NCBI RefSeq assembly: GCF_047496725.1 | Contig: NC_132973.1 | Location: 7,353,233-7,417,232, forward strand | From: Anoplolepis gracilipes | Taxonomy: Eukaryota > Arthropoda > Insecta > Hymenoptera > Formicidae | Direction of reading: 5' to 3' | DNA: 64,000 nucleotides | Shown: positions 1 to 12,610 of the stretch, piece by piece | Layout of the letters: every line of letters begins with the position of its first letter | Numbering within the stretch: the first letter of the stretch is position 1 | The notes under the pieces: generated by a model | Told to the model about the DNA's origin: nothing | The model's database searches: none | Seen by the model: only the letters and a program-made list of their open reading frames with translations | Translations under genes and position numbers: made by a program

Positions 1-342
1 AAATTATCGGGGAAGAAGAAAAGAGGCAGAAGACAAAAGGATCGATTGGCACGAAACAGTCGGAGCGCTTTTTTCGGCTATTTGTTTTTTTCCTCAGACA
101 GTTATTCTAACCACGTTTTGTTTACCGTTCAGAATATTCGGACTACCCGAATGCTCACGTAACCGGAAACGGGCCACTGGCTACACGATCGACAGCGGAT
201 GTGAAAAGAGAGAAGGAGAGAAAGATCATGACTAAAATGCAAATTCTCATGCATTCGTATGAACATTGTTAAATTACAGTTGGATTTTTATTCGGTGATT
301 CGGTTTTTACAAGATGTATAAAATGCTTGAAGAAGTATATAT

Positions 343-402
<60 letters not shown>

Positions 403-875
403 ATAATAATAATAATTCTATCTTTATATAAATATATTAAATATTAATATCATAGTTAAAATAGAAAGATAACTGTAAATATGTATTTTGTAAGTAGAAT
501 TACAAGATATTATATAATAAAATCTAAAGATAACTATAATTCAATAATATTTTTTATATCATTTTTTCTTGGCTGTGAAGAACCTTTAGTCGATATAAAG
601 GCTTCTCAAATAAAATCGGAGATCTCTCTTCCGTATTTGATCTTTTGTATTTGATCTTCCGGTAAGAATGGAACTGGCGGAGCGACGACAATGACGATCG
701 AGGAAAGCATCGAGGACATCGAGAGCGAACCGGAAATCGGGTCAACGAGGTCAAGTGGCCGACCGGCTGATCGAATTGATCCTTGTTAAAAAGACTTTAA
801 TACGCGAAACTGCGGTGACATAAAGAAGAAACACGTTTGATCGACGATACTCGACATTGAAAGCTCGGTAGCTTG

Positions 876-912
<37 letters not shown>

Positions 913-1143
913 CTTCTGCAGTCCTTGCGTAGGTATTTCTCTCTCTTGTTCTCTGTACAAACGTGCTGTCTTCTATGTAGATGCGCTTTGCATTTGCCTG
1001 CTCGCGAAAGTGCGAGTGCAGTACTCGTTAACTGAAGCATCCGACCACGATGATATTGCGGCAAATCGCAACAACCTCTCTTGCAATTGCAGCTTGTTAC
1101 GATAACACGTCGTGCTTATTCATGATGCTATACTGACTGCTAA

Positions 1144-1192
<49 letters not shown>

Positions 1193-4100
1193 ATAATTTG
1201 AAAAATTTTCGACTACGAGAAGAAGAATTTGACTTTCGGAAATATATAAATGAACCAATATTATCTGCGTAAATAAGAATAGAAAATTTGAGGAATAAAT
1301 ATATTTAATTATAATATGTAGCACCCCCATTTTCAACAAATTAAAAGACATTTTTGCTTTGTGGTATATTAAATATAATAAATAAATATAATAAATATAT
1401 TAAATATAAATTGTAAATAGAGGAGCTAATTAAATTATAAATATAATCAATAGTCTCAAAAGGTTAGTCAAAAGCACATTTGTAATAATTAATTACGACA
1501 AATAAAATGTGTTAACTAAAATCAATAACACTAACATAAACATTAGTCGCAGAAAATTTTGAGTAGGTATACTTTAACAATAGTCGTATATCAGTATTTA
1601 TATAATTGAACTAAAAACTATAATTATTTTATTATTTATTCTCTTTTTCTCATCAATTTTTTACGAAATTTTCCGCGAATTGGCTCATGATTAAATTTAG
1701 CGCTTTGATCGTATCTCGGAGTTCAATCGACATTAACCGAGTTTGTTATTTATGATTGAATTTTCCTTGTAGCGTAAACTTGCATGCTCCATAAATTTTA
1801 TTGCCCTTCGAAATTATCTTCTCGTAGTTATTGATTCCGTGCGTTTTGTTCTTATCGCCAATTTCTTTTCTCCGAGGCGACATTCATATTTGTCTGCGGT
1901 TTTTTTATTAGCCAGATTTGCGCAATAAAACATGGCATTCTTTGTTCAACATTATTATATTCTATATATCGTGAATATTTGCGCAAACGGTGCTTGTAAC
2001 GGTATTATATTTGTTTCAAATTACATGTTGACAGTGCAAACAATATTGGTATGATAATACAGCTTCACGGTTCTCTTTTGGAATTGTAACGTGATGCGAC
2101 TATATTTCCTGAATCAATAATTTAAGTGAATATTTGACGGAAGTTGTAGCTCTTATATTCGAAATGAAAAAAATACCGTGCAAATGTCTAAACAAAAAAA
2201 TAATTTTTTTTTTAATAGGAAAACTAGAGAGATTTTTTTGTTCTAGCAAAATAAATTATGTTTCTCGAAAAAACATTTGGAGACAATATTTGAATTCTTA
2301 GAAAACAATTATATATGTGTAAATGTATATATATATATATTACAAAATTATTTAGAAAATTAGATACATATGCATGTATACATATACATAGCTCTTTCAT
2401 TTTAAAGAATATAATTTAATTTTTAATTTTTATCATATGGTGAAAAATCAACTAGTGATGTAACTGAACTAGGTTATATTGAGGGTGTAATATATGAGCA
2501 CGATTAGCTCTGTGCGATCGACTTCACAGGAATTTCCACTTCGATAGCTTTTTACCGCCTCGTTTTTCCGCCTCTATACCATTTCCGTCGTTTACGGAAG
2601 CGCATGGATGTCGAAAGTCACGTCTCGCACGTGGTATAGTGAAAGAGGTAAAAAAAAAAAAACATCGTCGTCATGATTTAACAACACGATGCGCAAGAAA
2701 GTATACTCTTGCGTTTTTACTAGAAAAAACGAAGTTATAAACTTCTTTATTAATCTATTTTGTGTTTTTATATTTATACGAGAATTATTATCATTATTAT
2801 TATTATTATTTTGAAAGAATATTATTTATAAATAATAATTTTTGAACAATAAGATAGACAAATAAAGTATTATTTATTGTTTGTCATGACTTTTGTGCAA
2901 AATATAATTATAATATATATCAATTTCAAAATAGTAATTTTAAATTCCTAAAATATTAATCATCAATTTGTTTTATTAATTTAAACACAGCGCCGCTTTG
3001 ACAAGTCAAATTTTAATATGAAAATATTTATTATATCAACAATTAATATTTTATATTCTATAAAATATTCTATTGTATAAAAAAATACAAAATATAAATT
3101 ATATAATATTCATAATTCTCTCATTACAAGTTAATATTACATATAATCATATATTCGTTATTTAAACTTAATTAAATAAACAACAGCTATTCAATATTTC
3201 AAGATTAACATATTTATTACAGTATTTAATGCACATATACAATGAGAGTATATTTATTACAATTAATAACTTCAATGTATAAATTCGTAATTTGCTCTTC
3301 CATGAAATATAATCTGACGTGTTCGCTACGTTAAATGCGGAAGGCCAAACGAAATGAATAGTCGCCTGACATCAAAGGCAGGGAATACTTTTCTGTACGC
3401 CCGCACGTAAATATGTATGCACCCTGTCTTATACACAAGGACAAAGGCGAGAAAAACTTTTCCAAGAGACGACGTACCATCCGACCACGACTATGCATTT
3501 GGACGCGAATATTATGTTCTAACGTCATAAGCAAAATAACTAGTGTATGTACGTTTTTTGTATGCTCGCAAGACCAAAGGAAGAGAGAGTGAAAATTACA
3601 TTTTTCTCGCCCATTGCCATTTTTGCGTCTGATTGTGATATATCTCTCCTGAGACTGTCGCATGTTACGCCGTAACATTGCATCACAAAATTAAAGGATA
3701 TAATTTTGTCAATAAATATGATTGAAGATTGCGATGACATGTAATCTCTTGAGTCTGATTTTTTTGCATTTTTTAAAACTTTTTATAGAACTTTTTAAGA
3801 TTAATTTTTTCGAATCTCATTGTTGAAGCAAATTACATCAATTATTACTATACAATAATAATAACTTATATAAATTAGTTAATAAATTATTAAAAATTTA
3901 ATTCATTTGATTAATATATTATTTAATACATTGTTAAGATAATTAATATATTAATATATAATAATAATTATCAATATAATGGACCTGGATAATATTTAGA
4001 ATAATCTTAAAGATTTCAATATTTTTTTCGCGTCTCTTGGCGTGTCGATGGACAAAATTATCTTCTATTTTCAACCTTAATTTTGTCACTTTTATGAATT

Positions 4101-5500
4101 CTAGAGGATTTGGATGAATTTTTTTTCAAGAAGGAATGGAGTTCTTACTTTACACAGTAAACGAAGTTTTCCACTTAGAGGTTTAAAGAGGACCTTTCGG
4201 CAAAACTGTAGATTAAATAGTTTTAAAAGAAGATTATCTGACTGCTTAAAGCTTAAAGTATCAAAGCAGATGTTAGATTGGAAATTGGAATTGAAAGTAA
4301 GGAAAAAAAAATGTCGAAGTTTCAAAGATGATCCAAGCATGTCTGAAAAACGCATCCCTTTCTTTCTTTCGTCGCCTTTCTTTTTTCTCTGTTATAATGT
4401 TATCGGGAATCATGACCGAGTTTCCTCACCGTGTGAGTTTTCTTCTTGCCGTGATTTGATAAGCGCGATCGCTGTGTCAGGAGTAACGAACAATGTGACC
4501 TTGCCCTTTTATATGGTGGTTTCAGAATTCAGTGATATGTCGATAATCACATATAATGAGCCGCTTATAATGGGACGCGCGAGGCGAGTCGTCTTTAATT
4601 CATCTTGACGTTTTTTCTCAGCCATTTTATTACTTATTGCTTATACTGCTATGATCTCATCGTGGCTTTGAATCGCTATCGTTGTTTTTTTTTTTTTTTT
4701 ACTTGTACGACCATTCATGTCCAAAAAAAATGAGGATGAAAATAATTTCAACAACTATATTTATTACAACTCGTAAATATTTTAATTTTAATTTTTAATA
4801 TTGTTTATTTATGTTTTTTTTGTAGGCTTCTAATTAATAGAATTAAGCGAGAGAAAGAGAGAGAGGATTATACAAATTTAAGCTCTAAAATGACAAAGAA
4901 AAAGAACGCGGCAAACGTTTTTTCACGTGAAAAAGGTGCATTTATGATAGGCGCATCGCGTTTAGTCAAGTGAGGATTAAAAGAGGACTAGAAAGAAGGA
5001 AAATATCTCTTTGTTCGAGAGACACATTCCTCGATATATATATATTATCCGCCTTAAATGGCGGCGCAAGCAAACAGTGACGTGGTACGCGATGCAACCG
5101 GTTCTCCAAAGCAAAGGGGATCCGCGAACACAATGCGGGAGAAATCTTGCGTGCTCGATGACCAAACACGGTCTAAGTCCACTGGTCACCCTCCTCAGAG
5201 CCCCTTGCGTGTCTCCCTTTGGACGACGCACGTGTTCGCGCGATTACTAGTCGCTCATATATGGCCTCGGCGAAACATAGTTGGCAAGAAACGTATACAG
5301 TAATCCGTCGTAAAAGATATTTTACGACCGCGGTAATTAGGACGATCCAGTTTGAAAAATAGACGTAAAAAATTATGGAGAGCGATAAGAAGCGCGTTAA
5401 CTTAATCATTACTAATGCACGAAGGCATTCATTTTCTAGAAACTTGATAATTATTTATAGTGATTATCTTACAATTATAACTATTTAACCACAACTTAAT
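1..5500. other. AT-rich non-coding stretch, upstream of MMP exon
   Basis: No exon, RNA gene or transposase is recognised here. It is either the 5' flank of the metalloproteinase gene or a long upstream intron. It contains an AC microsatellite, a CT tract (881-909) and a TA tract (1147-1189). CpG-richer patches at about 660-760, 3400-3660 and 5040-5290 stand out from the background. An open frame of 164 codons (4114-4608, + strand) has no recognisable domain, low-complexity K/R-, F- and S-rich runs and no splice or promoter context, so I do not call it a gene. The signal-peptide exon of the metalloproteinase was looked for and not found. Confidence 0.7.
346..416. repeat. AC dinucleotide microsatellite with TAA tail
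   Basis: About 27 uninterrupted AC units (346-400) run directly into a short TAA trinucleotide run (401-416). The purity suggests a polymorphic locus. Confidence 0.95.
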
Positions 5501-5809
5501 CTTTGAAATAATTGTAGAAGTGATGATAAAATTAATATTAAGTCTTGAAAAAAAATTTAAATTTTTTAAAATAAAAATTAACATTTTTAAAAGAATAATT
5601 TTGATAATAATTATATAATTTGTTAATTTATATACATTATTTCAATATTTCTGTTCTTTGAAATAATTGTAGAAGTAATGATAAAATTAATATTAAGTCT
5701 TGAAAAAACATTAAAATTTTTTAAAATAAAAATTAACATTTTTAAAAGAATAATTTTGATAATAATTATATAATTTGTTAATTTATATACATTATTTCAA
5801 TATTTCTGT
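5501..5809. repeat. 155-bp tandem duplication
   Basis: Two head-to-tail copies (about 5501-5655 and 5656-5809) both begin CTTTGAAATAATTGTAGAAG and stay in register to the shared end TTCAATATTTCTGTG. Only a few differences are visible, for instance GTGATG versus GTAATG near the start and a shift in an A run. The high identity means a recent duplication or an assembly duplication. No coding potential. Confidence 0.92.
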
Positions 5810-8800
5810 GATGTTTGAAAAAATATCATTTTTTCACTTATTTCGAGAAATTCTCTTTTCAAATAAATAGTTTTATTATTAACGTCTTCTTGCGGTAATG
5901 TTATCTCGCTTGGCACTTTTGATTATCGTGGGCTCTGTAATTATCTTTCGATAATAAGATACGAAAAGATCCAAAAATAAAAGATAAATCGAGATATGAA
6001 TTCTTAGGAAATACTTTTGTAACTAAGATACATTTCTATCATAAGGTTATATCGACTGATATAACAACACGATAAGGAGAGCTGTTAATGTTGAGTTACA
6101 GTGAAAAAAATAACGTATACGAATATTAATTAAATTAATTTATATATTTTAATTTTAAATATAAAATCTCATACATAAAACGATATGCGTATCCGTACCA
6201 ATGTTATATTTGAATTGAGTACAGACTTTTTATCTTTGAGAAGCATTTAGAAAAATAAAGTTTCTCTCTCGGTGTTTTACGTAGGATTTTCAATATCACG
6301 AGTATTTTATGATAAAATTTCACAACGCGAATTTTCTTGCATTTTCTTGCTTATATAATCTACCTTTCACAGTCCAAGAGTAAACATTGTCATTCGTATG
6401 ATATATGCGCTTTAAGAAATAGAATTGAAATGTCTGCGAAAGGGAGCAGATTGAATGAATAAAGAGGATTGAACATCAATCGTCGTAATGACGTTCCATG
6501 ATCTCAAAGACCCTTTTGTCGAGAACATTGGAGGCGCATCTCGAATCGCTGTTAAAAGATTCTAAAAATGCGCGCAAAGGAGACGAACAAGATTACTCGC
6601 ATCATTTGCATCCAGCAATTTCTCGTGTATTAAAGATGCTCCGAACAATTTATTTGTAACGATTTTCGGTAGCGGCAAAAAATAATTCTTGCTCACCATT
6701 ATCATAATTATTCGTCGCGGAGTATTAAAGGATACAATTTAGAAATTATTGAATAATAGTAATTAAAAATTATTACCGTTTAGCGGAAGGTCATAAATCA
6801 TTTTCCACTCTTCCATTTCACTGAACGTTCGTTCGTCGAAAGGATAACCGTCCCATTTTCTTTTCTGCTTTTTCTCATCGTCGAAAGTCGGAACAGCGCG
6901 CTTTTTTATTTCCTGGCGCGAATCGGAATTCGTTCTCGACGGCGGCGGTCGGGAACAAGACGCGATTTCTCCGTCTCGAGCCGACGTAGCCGAGGAACCC
7001 CTAAAGATAGCGACACTCCGCCACGTGTCGACTAGCAGACAGACCTGCGACCGTTTTCGTCATCCTGACGGACGCTTTCTGCGAAGTACGCGGCGGTTTT
7101 AGTGCATCGACAATCAGCGAAATTATCTTTACTCTTGATTGCACTTCCTGCGAGAAATGTTTATTAAATTAGGAAAACGAAATTGAAGATTAGCGATTTC
7201 CTGTCTGTGAGGAATCTAATTTGATAGAAGCGACTTTTTATTTGAATAGTGCGCACGTTAAAGGCTGTCGTATATTAATTTACATTTTTAGCATAAATAA
7301 TAATAAGCTAATATTATGAGTTATTATTGTTTAATACAAATAATGATAATAATAACTTATCGTATTAATTATCTTATTGTTTTATATACTTATAATATTG
7401 TAAATTTGACAATCTTTAATATGCATCAATGCAACTAACTAAATTTGCTAAAAAAGGAAAATGAATTCTTATTTTTCACGAGAAAGAATATATAAAAATA
7501 AATTATTCAAAATTAAGCTTAAAAATATTGATTTAAAATAAATTTGAAAACATTTTAATAATCTATTATTATCATCTATACAATGTATGGAGGATTAATT
7601 ATTTATTTATTAGTTATTAGCATTTATATTTAAGAGTTATTTTTAAGGAGAAAGAGAGAGAGAGAGAGAGAAATATATTTAATTTTATATAATATATATA
7701 TAAAATAAGATTTCTACAATTGTGACCAAAGACAATTTTTAATAATTTACCATCTTATGTCAGATACTAAAAAATTGTGATATGACTTGATAGTGAGCTC
7801 AGCTTATTATAATTGATTTTTTAGACTAATTATTTCCTACGCACAAGTCTGCAAACATATAGCGTTTAATCAAAACATTTACGCGTTTAGTCAGAACATT
7901 TACATCATACAATGTTATCTGTACATTTACGTTTTACGTAACGTAATATATGTTTTACAATTTTTGTACGGTCTCTAACAATCTCTCTTGAATTTAACGT
8001 TTACGATCCTCTGTACGCACACAACGATTTGAAAAGAATATTTAACGCAAAATAATCATCGTGACTCGGCATGCAAATAAGCGGTTAGATATCGTGAGTT
8101 TCCATGAATTTATGATCTTTCACTTCTGTTCTTTCACTATGGCTCTTTCACATTCTGTCATCTTTTAGAAGCTATTTCCGCAAGCGATAAAAATGATCTC
8201 CGCATTATTTTGCCTACAAATCAATTCGACAAAGTCACGGTTTAGCAAACTTAAGAACGAAAAGTCGGCATCCATAAAATTTTCATTCGCAAATAAGTCA
8301 GATATCAAAAAGATAACATTACATTAATAAATAAGTAAGAGGGTGGGTACACTTTCTAATAATTTCTTCAGTCCATAAAATTTTTATATTATCGTTCAGA
8401 TAAAATTAAAATTCTGGGTTAATTTGTTATTTATGCCAAAATAAATTTTTAGATCTCTGGAAGGAAAAACATGGAATAAAACTGTATATTTAAAAGAATT
8501 GAACTAAAAGATTAATGGAATAAAACTAATTGGTAAAACATTTCGCTTCGTGCTATCGGGTATGCTGAGTTTTTCCAGCTCTGCTGGCTGTCGCAGTTTT
8601 TATTCCGATGCAATATGCGGATAAATCAATACAGTTAAGTGCACATAAATAAACGTATCTCCAACGTATCCTGTAAATATAGTGATACGTACAACTCCAA
8701 AATTACATTGCGCACGTTTTATTTTCGTTACGGTAACGATCTCGTGTCATGAAATAATTTTCACTCCTATCGGCTCTTTATTTCTTATTCCTTTTTTTTA

Positions 8801-9433
8801 TCGGTTTCTTATTTCTTTCCGTGCTTGTGCAGAGAGCGTGAGAAAATGAAGAGGAGAGAGGATTTTACTGCGATTTCCATTATCATGCGACACGATAAAT
8901 CCTTATTCCACCCAAAGTAGTAATCAATCGAGAGTTATCATTCCTCAACGATCAGCACCGCATGCGCGATCTGATAGCACATTCTTGCTCAACTATTTCT
9001 CATCACGATAGCCAATTAATGTGCATAAATTAACAGTTTGCCGTACGTCGGCACGAGACGACAAGATGACTGTAAATCTGCGCGAACACACCCTACGTAA
9101 TGTAAATTATCTTCGCGTATATTTAGAGTATATATATTTCTTGTGTAGGAAATCAAAAATTTATATCGTGGAATTGTACAAATAGAAAAAAATAATAATT
9201 CTTAATACATTTTAATTTTACTTTTATATACTGTAATATATAAATTTTATATATTAAAAAAAAAATATATATATATTTTAAACAGCTATATATGATTTAA
9301 AGGAAAAAATTTTTAGGGAAATTTTTAAAGGAAAAAATTTTTCTGAAATACATCTGTCTAAGTTTTATTTATATTATTAATACTTGCACTCTAATATCAT
9401 AATATTTAACCATTTTCTCTTTTTTTATTACAG
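5810..9433. other. non-coding stretch up to the MMP splice acceptor
   Basis: Mostly AT-rich DNA without a recognised exon. A marked CpG-rich island lies at about 6830-7110. A 21-bp tandem pair, GCGTTTAATCAAAACATTTAC then GCGTTTAGTCAGAACATTTAC, lies at 7862-7903. An octamer-type site ATGCAAAT lies at 8071. The stretch ends in the pyrimidine tract and CAG acceptor at 9417-9433 of the first recognised metalloproteinase exon. Confidence 0.65.
6830..7110. other. CpG-rich island upstream of MMP exons
   Basis: This roughly 280-bp block is much richer in G+C and CpG than its surroundings. It includes GACGGCGGCGGTCGGG near 6940 and an E-box-like CCACGTGTCG near 7021. No open frame with a recognisable protein is present. 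Such an island could be a promoter or 5' untranslated exon of the metalloproteinase, or an enhancer. That is inference from composition and position only. Confidence 0.3.
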
Positions 9434-9535
9434 CAAAATTATCTCATGAAGTTCGGTTATTTACCCTTTACTGATCTCGAGACAGGAAACTTACGGACAG
9501 AGGACCAGCTCAGGGATGCTATAAAAAATCTGCAG
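9434..9535 (+). CDS. matrix metalloproteinase, prodomain exon (partial gene)
   Basis: A 102-nt internal exon of 34 codons, in phase 0 at both ends. It is bounded by a pyrimidine tract with TTACAG acceptor and by CTGCAG followed by a GTAAG donor. It encodes the start of the peptidoglycan-binding-like fold of an MMP propeptide. NYLMKFGYLPFTDLETGNL is the usual YL-x-x-FGYLP helix opening and D-x-x-TG turn, and TEDQLRDAIKNLQ is the second helix that leads into QKFGG across the next junction. In the family this prodomain keeps the secreted or membrane-bound zinc endopeptidase latent until activation at the cell surface or in the secretory pathway. The signal peptide must come from an exon further left that I could not locate. 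Wording resembles the MMP17/MMP25 group and insect Mmp2-type enzymes more than secreted collagenases. That is recognition from memory, not an alignment. Confidence 0.93.
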
Positions 9536-11435
9536 GTAAGCAAAATTACGATAGATATGATTAGGGTAAACTAGGGTATGATGGCCATACCGAAAAGATG
9601 GTCTTAGGCTGTAATTTTTTCAATAATTGCGTACTGCTCTTTTTTAGTCATTATCAAGATAATCGATATTTACAGTAGTTTATGTGCATTATTCGAAATA
9701 ACAATATTGTGAATCTTATATCATATTTTTACTTTTGACTACCCGCAAAGTTTTTCACGTGTCCACTAAAAACTGTTATAACGTCGAATAAATTACAGTC
9801 AAGCAATCGTAATCGACGTTAGACATATTATAAAGATATGTAAATTATTACATGACCGATAATTTTTATTTTCGTTTTTACTATTTTTTTTATAAATATT
9901 ATGGCCATCTTTCCGTCACTATAATCATCTTTTCTCTAAAAGTTGGGTAAGGTGGCCAATGCTTATGTTGCACTATTTTGATAATATAAAATTTCTATTA
10001 AATATTTTCCTTTTAATTTCCATAATGTTACGTAATTTAAGCTTCAGTGAAGATAATATGCCAAACATTAAAAAAAAATAAAAGTATGTTTTTTGTATTT
10101 TAAAAAACTATGGTCATCTTACTCGAGTTTACTCTATATTGTGCAGTAAAAAATGGTTTAATAATTTAATATTTTCAATTTTACAATTTTACTACAAATA
10201 TACTATATGACTTATGTTTTGCGTAAAATTTTATCATCTTAAGGTTTCAACGTAAACAGTTTACTTAAAGCTTTGACTTATTAATTAACAGCTAAAATTT
10301 GATTGCGCGCCGATTTCTGCAAATCGCTTAAATCAATAATTATTCTCGTTGTTATTCATGCAACATTTTAAGATAATATGAAAACTGCATAATGGACCAA
10401 ATAGAATCGCGAGTGCACTTCTCTATTCCACAAAAGTACGTATATACCTATCATGAAAACGCGATCGATTGAATACGGATTCTCTGGAAGCTGTCGTGAG
10501 CGAATCGATGGAAATCCTGTCGAAGGAAGTAGGAAAATGGGGCAAAATGTCCTAAGGGATTCCTTCGAGTGTCGGATATATGCTTCTTCTTTTCGATTCT
10601 CATGCAAATCTTTATTGAGTAAGCTCGAGTAGCATTCTTACTACTTTATTTTCCTTTCGCAAACGGTTGCATTTCACTAACCATTGTCCGCGAGAAGTGC
10701 GCGGAGAGGGAGGACATAGCTTGATCGAAAGCATCAGACTTAAATTAGAAATGGAACTCGAAATACTTCGGACATTTTATAATAATCTTAAGTCCTGAGG
10801 GGAGCGAGTTTTATCCATCGACGTTTCTCGATGGTTTTATCGATAATCGCGTTTGTCAGATTCCGGACGGGTTTCTGGTTGAAATGCTCGAAAGCGTTTA
10901 TCGTTCTTCAAAAAGATAAAACGGATCTTTGTTGACTGAGGAATCGATTGTTTTTCTGGGAAAAAACTACTCATTGTCAGTAAAATGAGTTTCTCGAAAT
11001 ATCGATCATACTAAACAATGATATTTTTTGGATTTTCGTCGAAATATTGTTTTCTATGTAAGCGAGTGTTAGATATTAAAATATTTGAGAGTTTATATAG
11101 AGATGAAAAATAAAAATGTATTTTTTTAACTTTTCGACGTAGGAATTTTTATACAATAATATTATTATTTACGGATCTTATAAAAAATAGTTATTTTTCA
11201 TTAAAAAGAAAGAAAAAAAATTTTTTTTAAATAATTGTACTGTAAATAGTTAAATTCAAAATTGTTAGCGTTTCTTTATCTTTTTTTGACATTACAGAGA
11301 GAAAGAGAAATAAAGGAAATGTAATCTCTATCATTTCTGATATTTCTGCGGAGATTTTCTTTTTAATATAATATTTCATTTCCGAAAGATTATACTACAG
11401 TGATTGTAACTCGTGCATATTTATATTCTTGTCAG
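9536..11435 (+). other. MMP intron between the two prodomain exons
   Basis: A 1,900-bp phase-0 intron with GTAAGC at the donor and TTCTTGTCAG at the acceptor. It contains a 571-bp TA-flanked MITE starting 28 bp after the donor. The remaining part (10137-11435) is AT-rich with a CpG-richer block at about 10380-10930. An octamer site ATGCAAAT lies at 10602. No second gene is supported inside it: a 79-codon minus-strand frame at 10368-10607 has no recognisable features. Confidence 0.88.
9564..10134. mobile_element. 571-bp TA-flanked MITE with subterminal repeats
   Basis: The ends are imperfect inverted repeats of about 28 bp. The left end reads GGGTAAACTAGGGTATGATG. The right end, read inward on the other strand, is GAGTAAACTCGAGTAAGATG. 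Both continue into (A)TGGCCAT/GACCAT. A TA dinucleotide flanks each side (9562-9563 and 10135-10136), as expected for Tc1/mariner-type insertion. Variants of an AAGATGGCCAT motif recur inside: near 9580, 9596, 9901, 9926, 9950 and 10110. No transposase frame exists, so it is non-autonomous. Family membership beyond TA-target specificity is not established. Confidence 0.82.
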
Positions 11436-11605
11436 AAATTCGGTGGTATTCCCGTAACGGGAGAAATCGACGAGGCGACGAGGAAATTGATGAGAGCGAA
11501 GAGATGCGGACTGCCGGATCAGCCGGATTCCAGATTCGTCAGGACAAGGCATAAGCGTTTTACCATCCACGGACAACAATGGCAGTATCGAAATCTCACT
11601 TGGAG
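11436..11605 (+). CDS. matrix metalloproteinase, cysteine-switch and furin-site exon (partial gene)
   Basis: A 170-nt exon that starts in phase 0 and ends in phase 2 (TGG AG, then donor GTAAGT). It encodes KFGGIPVTGEIDEATRKLM, the last helices of the prodomain. The cysteine switch AKRCGLPD follows, whose cysteine would ligate the catalytic zinc in the latent enzyme. Then come RTRHKRF, which fits the furin consensus R-X-K/R-R just before the mature enzyme, and GQQWQYRNLTW, the first strand of the catalytic domain. The family switch motif is usually PRCGxPD. Here the proline is replaced by lysine, while the cysteine, glycine and PD are kept. A furin site indicates intracellular activation, as in membrane-type MMPs and insect Mmp2. 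An ATG at 11400 in the same frame is intronic and not a start. The zinc-binding HExxHxxGxxH exon was not found downstream. Confidence 0.95.
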
Positions 11606-12088
11606 GTAAGTACACTTCAAAAATATTACTAGTCAAATATCGCTATAAAAAATAAAAGAGACATATGATAGAAAAATAATTCAAAACAATAAGTGCGAAC
11701 GTGAGACAAAATTCAGCTAACGATTAAAAAAGGATGAAATTATATCCTTTTATTTCTTATATTGAATACTCCTAGTAGTTTATATACTTGGCGTTTAGAA
11801 AATTATTTTACAAATTTTTTATATTATGCATATAAAAGGGGGGTTAAAAGTTTTTATTGCTCTTAAAAGTCAAATGTTTGTAATCATCTGACTGTGTACG
11901 TGTAAGTATGATTCAGTTGGCTTGAAAAATTTTCAAAATTCCACTTTTCATCGTAAAAATTGTTATCTCATTTTTTATCGGCAAAATTGTAAACAGCCAT
12001 ATGCGAAAAAAATTTGCTCTCTAATTTTGACTTATTTTTGCACCAGACGTCATGCGTCTTTCAACCGTTGTTTATTGACGCACTTTGA

Positions 12089-12092
<4 letters not shown>

Positions 12093-12135
<43 letters not shown>
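12093..12135. repeat. TA microsatellite
   Basis: About 21 uninterrupted TA units. The artificial Tyr-Ile-Tyr reading frames across it on both strands are low-complexity translation, not genes. Confidence 0.95.
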
Positions 12136-12142
<7 letters not shown>

Positions 12143-12179
12143 CTATATCTCTGTTTTGTTAAATTATTTATAAGAATTC

Positions 12180-12610
12180 GTATTATATTCGACAAGGAGT
12201 ACGCATTCGGAACGAATCGCAAGTCACGCGCCGTCAAGACGCATGCGACGACGCGTTTTGCGCGAGAATTCGCGGACGGAATTATCGCGACGCGGCGCAA
12301 GTAACGATAATAATATCCTCGTCGAGATGTTTCTCGACGCGACGATAACTCATCTGTATAGGTACCTGTTGGTTAGAGACGGTTCAAACAGGATGTCTGG
12401 CCCCTTAATTGCGGGCTTCCTCGTGTCGGGGCCTCGCCCCGCATTAACGTACTAATTCGGCTCGGAAATGCCATTGACATTGTTGGTTCCCGGCCAACTG
12501 CCGACCGACTCCTTGCGAATTGCGGAACGGTGGAAACATCGCGCGAGCGTCTCTTCCCGAGAAATCAAGGAGCGCTTTAGCTCGCTGAAACTGTATTTAC
12601 ATCGTATTAT
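12180..12610. other. CpG-rich intronic island
   Basis: A block of roughly 430 bp, dense in CpG (CGACGACGCG, CGACGCGGCG), lies about 600 bp after the MMP exon. Frames of 70-80 codons on both strands show no domain. The mix of high CpG and no coding periodicity suggests a regulatory element or CpG-retaining unmethylated DNA. Not assigned further. Confidence 0.3.

Noticed and set aside
4114..4608. 164-codon + strand frame
   Set aside because: No domain, signal or repeats. Lys/Arg-rich then Phe/Ser-rich low complexity, no splice or promoter context. Probably a chance frame.
12381..12392. GGTTCAAAC-like word as a tRNA B box
   Set aside because: The consensus fails after AAC, there is no A box at the right distance and no cloverleaf. 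No tRNA found anywhere in the window.
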